Shown piece by piece: positions 57,901 to 64,000 of a stretch of 64,000 bases of DNA. The position numbers and the translations under genes are program-made. Location: contig NZ_JRHC01000008.1 in assembly GCF_000949475.1 (NCBI RefSeq), positions 124,001 to 188,000 of the forward strand. Direction: 5' to 3'. How positions within the stretch are numbered: the first letter of the stretch is position 1; every line of letters begins with the position of its first letter. The notes under the pieces are model-generated. The model did no database searches, was not told the DNA's origin, and was given only the letters and a program-made list of their open reading frames with translations. The DNA comes from Draconibacterium sediminis. Its GTDB lineage: Bacteria; Bacteroidota; Bacteroidia; Bacteroidales; Prolixibacteraceae.

Positions 57901-59938
57901 GAAAACTGATCCGACATATCCTATTCATCCTGTTTCAGCTGTTCATTTTGGCGGCATCTGCACAAAACGAGTCGTCGGATCAATTGATTGAATCGATACT
58001 GGAATCGCATCTCGATAAAATTGAAGAAGGTACGGATGTGGCACTGATCATTCAGGACCTCGAATATTTTTTGGAACATCCTGTAAATATCAACTCAACA
58101 AGTGCCACCGAACTGGCAAAGCTTTATTTGTTGAATGAAATACAAATTCAGAAATTACTGGAATACATTCCCACTTACGGGCCGGTATACTCCATCTTCG
58201 AACTCAAAACCATTGACGGATTTACGCCCAACCTACTGCAAAAACTACAATATTTCATTGAGTTTGGCCCCGAAGAGCAGCAACCGCAAACTTTAAAAGA
58301 ACAGTTAAAATACGCCGACAATCAATTATTACTGCGTACACTTGGAAATCTGCAAAAAGCTCGCGGTTACAAAGAAAAAGACGATGGCACCATTCCGTAC
58401 GAAGGCAACCGGTTTCGCTACTACACGCGTTATAATTTCAGGGCCGGCGACAAACTTTCTGTCGGGTTAACCGCCGAGAAAGATCCGGGTGAAGCCTTTT
58501 TTACCGGCTCCAACAAAAGTGGGTTCGATTATTACTCGGGGCATATTAGCTTTAAACTGAATAATACTTTTGAAAATATTTCTCTTGGCGATTACCTTGT
58601 ACGATCCGGGCAAGGTCTTGTGCTTTGGCAAGGATACACCACCGGTAAATCAGAGAATGTTTTGGGAATCGCTAAAACCGGTCAGGGCGTTCGGGCTTAC
58701 ACTTCGGTAGATGAGAATTTCTATTTCAGAGGAGCGGCGGGAACGGTAAAATTAGGCAACTCGCGATTAAGTCTTTTCTACTCGCACAAAAATGCCGACG
58801 GAAATTTGGAATACAATGATTCTGTTGCAACTCATTTCACCAGCCTCCAAACATCAGGCTACCATCGCACAGAAAGCGAAATTGCCGATGAAAAAACCGT
58901 AAAGTTCACCAATGCAGGTGGTGTTTTCACCCATCGTTTTAATCACCTGAAACTGGGAGCAACTGTAGTTTTCCAGCAATTCGACAAACCGTTTATTCGC
59001 AGCGACCAGCTTTATAACCAATTCCGATTTAGTGGTACAAACAATTACACCGCCGGTGCCGATTACCTTTTCAGCAAAACAACTATACGCTGTTTGGCGA
59101 GGCAGCCATCTCTAAATCAAAAGGCAAAGCGGTAACACAAGGAACGATCGTTCATGTAAACGATCAATTGGGATTTTCGGCCTTGTTTCGTCATTTCGAT
59201 AAAGACTACCATGCCTTTTGGGCCAACACCATGGCCGAAGGCAGCAACATCAGCAACGAGTCGGGGCTTTATGTTGGAGTACGGTTTTTACCGGCAAAGT
59301 TTGTAACACTTTCTGCTTATTCCGATGTGTACCAATCAGAGTGGTTTAACTATTCCACTGCCGGCCCGGCACGTTCGTGGGATATTTTTACACAGGCCAA
59401 TTTTCAGATCAGCGAAAAACTCAGTGCCTACCTGCGTTTTAAAAACGAGGAGAAGGATCAAAAATTCAAAAACGAAAATCGTTATATCAATCTTCCGGAA
59501 CGCGTTCAAAAATTGCGTTTTCATATTCAGTTTCAGGCTTCGGAAACAATCTTGCTAAAAACACGCGCCGAGCATGTTTACTACAAAGGCGAGGAAAGTG
59601 AAAACGGGTTTATGCTTTTTCAGGATATTCAATTTAAGCCCAAGGAATTTCCGCTGAATCTTGCGGCGCGACTGGCCTGGTTTCATACCGAAAGTTACAA
59701 CAGCCGCATTTACGCTTATGAGAATGATATTTTATATGCTTTTTCAATTCCGGCCTATTATGGAGAAGGATTCAGAACTTATCTCAACATAAAATACCAG
59801 CCGGCAAAAAAAATCGAGTGCTGGTTAAAACTGGCAAATACCTGGTGGACCGACCGTGAAACCATCAGTTCGGGCTACAACGAGATAGCCGGACAGCATA
59901 AAACAGAGCTAAAATTTCAGTTAAGGTTGAAATTTTGA
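57897..59938 (+). pseudogene. Helix-hairpin-helix surface protein, frameshifted
   Basis: The N-terminal frame (57897-59135) has a signal peptide and a helix-hairpin-helix region near residues 55-120 (NINSTSATELAKLYLLNEIQIQKLLEY), followed by beta-barrel-like sequence. It shifts at an A-run (59076-59079) into the second frame, which continues coherently as SKNNYTLFGEAAISKSK up to 59938. Restoring one A gives one protein of about 680 residues. The break may be an assembly error, phase variation in a homopolymer, or a true loss; the sequence alone cannot tell. The family (helix-hairpin-helix plus barrel) is frequent in Bacteroidota but of unknown function. Coupled to the PorV/Q-like gene. Confidence 0.8.
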
Positions 59939-59976
59939 TTTTGAATACCTTACTTTGTCAGGTTAAAATTTAAATA

Positions 59977-61119
59977 ATGCGAGACATTGATTTTGATGAT
60001 ATTCGCCCCTACACCGACAAAGAAGTTAAAGCTAAGATCAGAAAATTAGTTAAGGATAAAACCTTCGACGATGTTCTGCATCACTTGTTTAAAAACCGGC
60101 CAAAGGTTGAAATGGTAAAATTTCAGTTGCGCCGGGTAAGCAGTATCAAACAGTTGCAAGGCGTATTTATTTACGACCTTTTGCATTGGCTGGTTGACAA
60201 AACTTCCGACGGATTAAAAGTTACCGGAATTGACAAGTTGGACAAAACCAAACCGTACCTGTTTATTTCGAACCACCGCGATATTATCCTGGATGCCGCA
60301 TTATTGAACTTCCTTATTTTCGAGCACGGCATGAACACCACGCAGATTGCTATTGGCGACAACCTGTTGCAATATGAGTGGATAGAACATACCGTTAAGC
60401 TGAACCGTTCGTTTGTAATCAGGCGAAATTTGCCACCACGCGAACTGATGATGGCCTCGAAAAAGGTTTCGCATTTTATTCGCAAATCAATTACCGAAGA
60501 CAAACTTTCGGTATGGATTGCACAACGCGAAGGCCGCACAAAAGACGGCAACGACAAAACACAGGAAAGTGTTTTAAAGATGCTGAACATGAGCAACAAA
60601 GGGGGTATTTCGGATGGATTTAATGAACTGAATATTGTTCCGGTATCCATTTCGTACGAGATTGAGCCTTGTGGTTTGCCCAAACTTCGTGAACTGATAA
60701 AAAAAGAACATTACGGCCGGGCAAAACAGAGCAAAGACGATTTGAAAGCTATGTCGATGGGAATGTTTGCTCCAAAAGGAAGAATGCGTTTTGCTTTTGG
60801 AACACCGATTGAAACCCACTTTGAACTGGCGAAAAACAACGAACAACGCAACGACTATATCCGTCGTCTGGCAGAAATGATCGACGACCAGATTTACAAA
60901 AACTACAAACTGTGGCCAAGCAATTTTGTGGCTTACGATATGTTGATGCAGGAGCACCGCTTTAAAGACCGTTACACCGCCGAAGAGCAAAAGAAATTCG
61001 AGATTATGGTGGAGCAGGCCATGGTGCACATCGATTTCCCGATAACCGATATCCAGGAACGTTTTCTGAAACTGTATGCCTACCCGGTAATTAACAAATT
61101 CGACAGGCCTAAAAAGTAA
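59977..61119 (+). CDS. Acyltransferase, PlsC-like (1-acylglycerol-3-phosphate family)
   Basis: The 380-residue protein has an acyltransferase domain (about 80-260) with the HxxxxD motif as HRDIILD, followed by AQREGRTKDGNDKT and NIVPVSISYE. It probably esterifies a membrane lipid or a lipid A precursor. The N-terminal 80 residues and C-terminal part (about 265-380) are helical and not recognised. No membrane span is evident, so it is likely peripheral. It ends 9 nt before the HAD gene on the same strand. Confidence 0.82.
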   Translation: MRDIDFDDIRPYTDKEVKAKIRKLVKDKTFDDVLHHLFKNRPKVEMVKFQLRRVSSIKQLQGVFIYDLLHWLVDKTSDGLKVTGIDKLDKTKPYLFISNHRDIILDAALLNFLIFEHGMNTTQIAIGDNLLQYEWIEHTVKLNRSFVIRRNLPPRELMMASKKVSHFIRKSITEDKLSVWIAQREGRTKDGNDKTQESVLKMLNMSNKGGISDGFNELNIVPVSISYEIEPCGLPKLRELIKKEHYGRAKQSKDDLKAMSMGMFAPKGRMRFAFGTPIETHFELAKNNEQRNDYIRRLAEMIDDQIYKNYKLWPSNFVAYDMLMQEHRFKDRYTAEEQKKFEIMVEQAMVHIDFPITDIQERFLKLYAYPVINKFDRPKK

Positions 61120-61128
61120 TGGTATAAC

Positions 61129-61761
61129 ATGCAAACGATTATCTGGGACTGGAACGGTACACTTTTAAACGATCTTGATTTTTGCATTTCAACCATAAAT
61201 GTGCTGCTGAAAAAACGGCAACTCAATCTGCTTGATCATTATTCGTACAAAGAGGTATTCTCGTTTCCGGTAAAAGATTGTTACGAATCCATCGGTTTTG
61301 ATTTTTCAAAAGAGGATTTCTCCGTTTCGGCACAGGAATATATGGACATTTACAACGCCGGAGTTTCCAACTGCAAATTACATTCCGGCGTTATCGAAGT
61401 ACTGGAGCATTTTAAAAATATGGGCTATCGGCAATTTGTGCTTTCGGCCATGCAGGAAGATATGTTGGTGCATACCTTAAAACACCAGAATATTTTTGAT
61501 TATTTTGAAGGAATAGCCGGGCTGAATGATCATTATGCGGCTTCGAAGATTGAACGCGGAAAACAATTTATCAGCGAATTGAATATCGACAAAGCACAGG
61601 CAACCATTATTGGTGATACCAACCACGATTTTGAGGTAGCACAACAACTGGAGGTTGATTGTATTTTGGTAGCCGACGGACACCAGTCAAAAGAGCGCTT
61701 AGAAGCAACCGGCGCCAAAGTAATTGACGAATTGCAGCAGTTGATAACGCTTCCGCTTTAA
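61129..61761 (+). CDS. HAD-family hydrolase, phosphoglycolate-phosphatase-like
   Basis: The 210-residue hydrolase opens WDWNGTLLND: Asp7 is the nucleophile, while the usual second Asp is Asn9, a variant seen in some Bacteroidota HAD proteins. Other motifs are VLSAM (motif II) and IIGDTNHDFEVAQQ (motif IV). Its C-terminal 45 residues are repeated almost exactly at 62524-62658, beyond the ORF6N gene. Substrate unknown. It completes with its own stop codon at 61759-61761, in copy A of the duplication. Confidence 0.9.
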   Translation: MQTIIWDWNGTLLNDLDFCISTINVLLKKRQLNLLDHYSYKEVFSFPVKDCYESIGFDFSKEDFSVSAQEYMDIYNAGVSNCKLHSGVIEVLEHFKNMGYRQFVLSAMQEDMLVHTLKHQNIFDYFEGIAGLNDHYAASKIERGKQFISELNIDKAQATIIGDTNHDFEVAQQLEVDCILVADGHQSKERLEATGAKVIDELQQLITLPL

Positions 61762-61783
61762 TCCAGAAACTCGCGTTTTTTTT
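61609..61783 (+). repeat. Junction duplication, copy A (HAD end plus recJ end)
   Basis: Aligned without indels to 62506-62658 at an offset of 897 nt, with roughly nine in ten positions identical over the HAD part. After the HAD stop it holds, on the minus strand, the last codons of a recJ reading frame (KKREFLD then stop), although no recJ gene follows it here. Copy B carries the functional recJ end. Confidence 0.85.
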
Positions 61784-62505
61784 GATAAACTCCAGCAAGG
61801 TAAACTAGCGAAGAGATTAACTCTCGTTATTTCTTTTGTAGCCGACTTGTCTTCTTGTAACCGGTTCTTCCTGCTTCTCAATTAATTCGTCCAAATATTG
61901 AAAAACCAGTTCTATGTTTTTGTCTTGGTTCGCAAGCTTATTTTTGATTTCCTCAATATCAAGTTTAATGCTTAGGTTATCGGTCAATGTTTCACGGACT
62001 TTTGTGAATATCCGCATGATTTGGATGTTAACTTTAATTGCTTTTTCACTGTTCAAAACACTTGAAAGCATCAGAACACCATGTTCGGCAAATACATTGG
62101 GCAGTTTGCGACGGCCTCCCCAACTTGATGTCGCAAATTGCGACTTCAAGTTTTCAAATTCAAATTCCGATAATTGAAACATAAAATCCTCCGGGAACCT
62201 GGAGATATTTCTTTTTACCTGTTCATTTAATCGCCTTGTTTCCACGCCATACAACTCTGCAAGATCACTATCAAGCATCACTTTCTGTTCCCTGATAAAA
62301 TAAATCTTGTTCATAATTATTTCATCGGGAAGCATTGAACTCTCTTGCTTTTTTTCGGCCATTTGGTTGTTATTTAGTTAATTGTAAAAATAACAATTTA
62401 AAACGTTAAATCATTAACTACACAGTTTGGGTAAATCTCCAAACGGATGGAATGCTATATATTTATCATGTTGTATGTGTACTATTTTTACACAAAACAA
62501 CCGGA
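61784..62505 (-). mobile_element. Inserted segment bearing the ORF6N gene between direct repeats
   Basis: About 720 nt separate copy A and copy B of the HAD/recJ junction. It contains only the ORF6N gene and its flanks; no integrase, transposase or terminal inverted repeat was seen. The unit length (one repeat plus this segment) is 897 nt. The boundaries are inferred from where the two copies stop matching and are accurate to perhaps ten or twenty bases. Confidence 0.6.
61817..62362 (-). CDS. ORF6N-domain protein (phage-type DNA-binding)
   Basis: The 181-residue protein has the ORF6N domain at about 13-105: MNKIYFIREQKVMLDSDLAELYGVETRRLNEQVKRN, FPEDFMFQLS and the tail VFAEHGVLMLSSVLNSEKA. 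ORF6N was defined in phage-encoded proteins related to KilA-N antirepressors and is thought to bind DNA. The C-terminal helical part (about 110-181) is charged and probably coiled coil (ELVFQYLDELIEKQEE). It sits between duplicated ends of the HAD and recJ genes, so it was probably brought in horizontally. It is the only gene on the insert. Confidence 0.88.
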   Translation of the reverse strand: MAEKKQESSMLPDEIIMNKIYFIREQKVMLDSDLAELYGVETRRLNEQVKRNISRFPEDFMFQLSEFEFENLKSQFATSSWGGRRKLPNVFAEHGVLMLSSVLNSEKAIKVNIQIMRIFTKVRETLTDNLSIKLDIEEIKNKLANQDKNIELVFQYLDELIEKQEEPVTRRQVGYKRNNES

Positions 62506-62681
62506 ACCGGCAACACCAGAAATGATTTTGAGGTAGCACAACAACTGGAAGTTGATTGTATTTTGGTAGCCGACGGGCACCAGTCGAAAGAGCGACTGGA
62601 AGCAACCGGCGCTAAAGTAATCGACGATTTGCAGCAGCTTAAAACACTTCCGTTTTAATCTAAAAATTCACGTTTTTTGAT
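62506..62681 (+). repeat. Junction duplication, copy B (HAD fragment plus true recJ end)
   Basis: Holds the 45-codon C-terminal HAD fragment (DFEVAQQLEVDCILVADGHQ ... ending at the stop 62656-62658). Its stop overlaps the recJ stop (62655-62657 on the other strand), so convergent genes met here before the insertion. The HAD fragment has no start or promoter of its own in frame and is a remnant. Confidence 0.85.
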
Positions 62682-64000
62682 ATCCCGAATAAACAGCTGA
62701 AGATTGGTTTTACCCCGGTATTCGTTTTCGTTTATCGAATAACAAACATCAAAGGGCGAACCTGAAGTAATTACATCGTAAGCATCCGATTGATTAAATG
62801 CAATTCCCGGGAATATGCCGGAATTTACATCGGGCTCTACCAGATCAAGTTTAAGGTGCTCCTGGTTTTTTCCAACCAGTCGGCTGGTACCGGCATCAAA
62901 AACATCTTCGGTAACAAAAACAGGAGTCATATTGTGCGGACCAAACGGTGCAAATTGTTTTAGAATACGATAAAAGCGCGGCGTAATTTCGCTAAGCGCG
63001 ATTTTAGCATCCACCTCAATGGTTTGAATTTGCTGTTTGTCGGTAATTTGTTTGGTTACTATTTCTTCAAAACGCTGTCGGAACTCAGGAATATTTTCAA
63101 TTCTCATGGTCAATCCTGCAGCATACATGTGTCCGCCATACGATTCCAGCAAATCGCTGCACTGACCGATGGCTTCGTACAAATCAAAATCGCGCACCGA
63201 ACGTGCCGAACCTGTTGCCAAACCATTCGATTCGGTTAAAATTACCGTTGGCCGGTAGTAATGCTCGGTAACCCGCGACGCCACAATACCAACCACACCT
63301 TTGTGCCAGTCGCGGTTATAAAGCACGGTACTGTTTTTATTCTTAAATTCCGGACTGTTTTCGATAGTGTCCAGGGCATCCTGGGTAATATCTCGGTCAA
63401 GCGTTTTTCGTATTTCGTTAAACGAGTCGATCTCCTCTCCCAGCAGATCAGATTTATCTTCATCGGTTGAAACCAATATCTGCACCGACTTTTTACCGTG
63501 TTCAATACGGCCCGATGCATTTAATCGTGGCCCGATTTTAAACACAATATCGCTAATGGTGATTTCGGTTCCTGAGATACCGGCAAAATTAATAATGGTT
63601 TGCAAACCAATTCCCGGATTCGAGTTCAGTTTCTTGAGACCGTAATACGCCAGAACCCGGTTTTCGCCGGTTATCGGAACAATATCGGCAGCAATACTTA
63701 CAGCTACCAAATCGAGCAGATCGTAAATTTCTTCGTAATCAATTTCGTGTCTTTTGCAGTAAGCCTGCAACAGCTTAAATCCTACGCCACAACCCGAAAG
63801 TTCTTTGTAAGGATATTTACAATCCGATTGTTTTGGGTCGAGCACTGCCACAGCCGGCGGCACTTCATCATCCGGATTATGGTGATCGCAGATAATAAAA
63901 TCGATCCCACGTTCCTTGGCTTTGGCAATCTTTTCAACGGCTTTAATTCCGCAGTCGAGTGCCACAATCAGCGTTACTCCTTTTTCAACGGCATAGTCAA
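62655..64000 (-). CDS. recJ: Single-stranded-DNA exonuclease RecJ, C-terminal part (runs off the window)
   Basis: The frame is open to the window edge at 64000 and reads DYAVEKGVTLIVALDCGI there, so the gene continues upstream. RecJ degrades 5'-ended single-stranded DNA in recombination and repair. The DHH motif (FIICDHHNPDDE) and the DHHA1 region (SYGGHMYAAGLTM) are visible, followed by the OB-fold C-terminus ending KKREFLD. The visible part is 447 codons; a full RecJ is about 570. Its stop overlaps the HAD remnant on the opposite strand. Confidence 0.93.
   Translation of the reverse strand, partial: DYAVEKGVTLIVALDCGIKAVEKIAKAKERGIDFIICDHHNPDDEVPPAVAVLDPKQSDCKYPYKELSGCGVGFKLLQAYCKRHEIDYEEIYDLLDLVAVSIAADIVPITGENRVLAYYGLKKLNSNPGIGLQTIINFAGISGTEITISDIVFKIGPRLNASGRIEHGKKSVQILVSTDEDKSDLLGEEIDSFNEIRKTLDRDITQDALDTIENSPEFKNKNSTVLYNRDWHKGVVGIVASRVTEHYYRPTVILTESNGLATGSARSVRDFDLYEAIGQCSDLLESYGGHMYAAGLTMRIENIPEFRQRFEEIVTKQITDKQQIQTIEVDAKIALSEITPRFYRILKQFAPFGPHNMTPVFVTEDVFDAGTSRLVGKNQEHLKLDLVEPDVNSGIFPGIAFNQSDAYDVITSGSPFDVCYSINENEYRGKTNLQLFIRDIKKREFLD

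Noticed and set aside
62414..62605. 63-codon minus-strand frame between the ORF6N gene and recJ
   Set aside because: It is antisense to the HAD remnant of copy B and has no features of its own.

Overview
The window is a chromosomal stretch of a Bacteroidota bacterium, most likely of the marine or anaerobic Bacteroidales/Marinilabiliales type. Evidence seen in the sequence: secreted proteins ending in type IX secretion (T9SS) sorting tails; PKD, GEVED and CHU-type C-terminal domains; a DUF5687 ABC permease; a periplasmic beta-propeller histidine kinase of the kind used by gut and marine Bacteroidota; -7 promoter motifs of the TAnnTTTG type; and almost no strong Shine-Dalgarno sites. The assignment to family level is an inference. 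No rRNA, tRNA, CRISPR array, transposase or integrase was seen.

Layout. 0-5 kb: ribosomal protein L27 with an unusual helix-hairpin-helix tail, a secreted esterase, serS, and asd. 4.4-11.6 kb: a secreted lamin-tail protein, an ABC exporter pair (DUF5687 permease plus ATPase) split by a palindromic repeat, recX, and a membrane transglutaminase protein. 11.6-25 kb: housekeeping genes: prfB with its programmed frameshift, ppk1, an ArsC-like protein, sucCD, a CBS-less arabinose-5-phosphate isomerase, an isochorismatase-like hydrolase, a YycJ-like nuclease, lysC, a second esterase, an M23/LysM endopeptidase and an FSA-type aldolase. 25-36 kb: an L,D-transpeptidase-like lipoprotein overlapping a large sensor kinase, a T9SS-exported repeat protein, a LuxR-type response regulator with a degenerate receiver, and a small unknown protein. 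Two copies of a roughly 180-nt repeat with a cloverleaf-like fold lie downstream of two of these genes. 36.6-41.4 kb: a very large secreted papain-like protease with eight PKD and two GEVED domains.

41.5-64 kb: a PIF1-like helicase, a ThDP-dependent enzyme with a palindrome upstream, a parE-parC-aroK run, a coupled adk/obg/PAP2/mutS-like run with hpt upstream of adk, purE, an outer-membrane pair (PorV/Q-like plus a helix-hairpin-helix protein broken by a one-base frameshift), an acyltransferase, a HAD phosphatase, an ORF6N-domain gene and the 3' part of recJ, which runs off the window.

The most unusual piece is 61.6-62.7 kb. The ORF6N gene sits between two diverged direct copies of the same junction (the 3' end of the HAD gene plus the last codons of recJ). 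It appears to have entered the convergent HAD/recJ boundary while leaving both genes with a complete 3' end. Other points of interest are the L27 fusion, the paired cloverleaf repeats, and a terminator that abuts the start codon of the PorV/Q-like gene. Most of the window is ordinary core genome.
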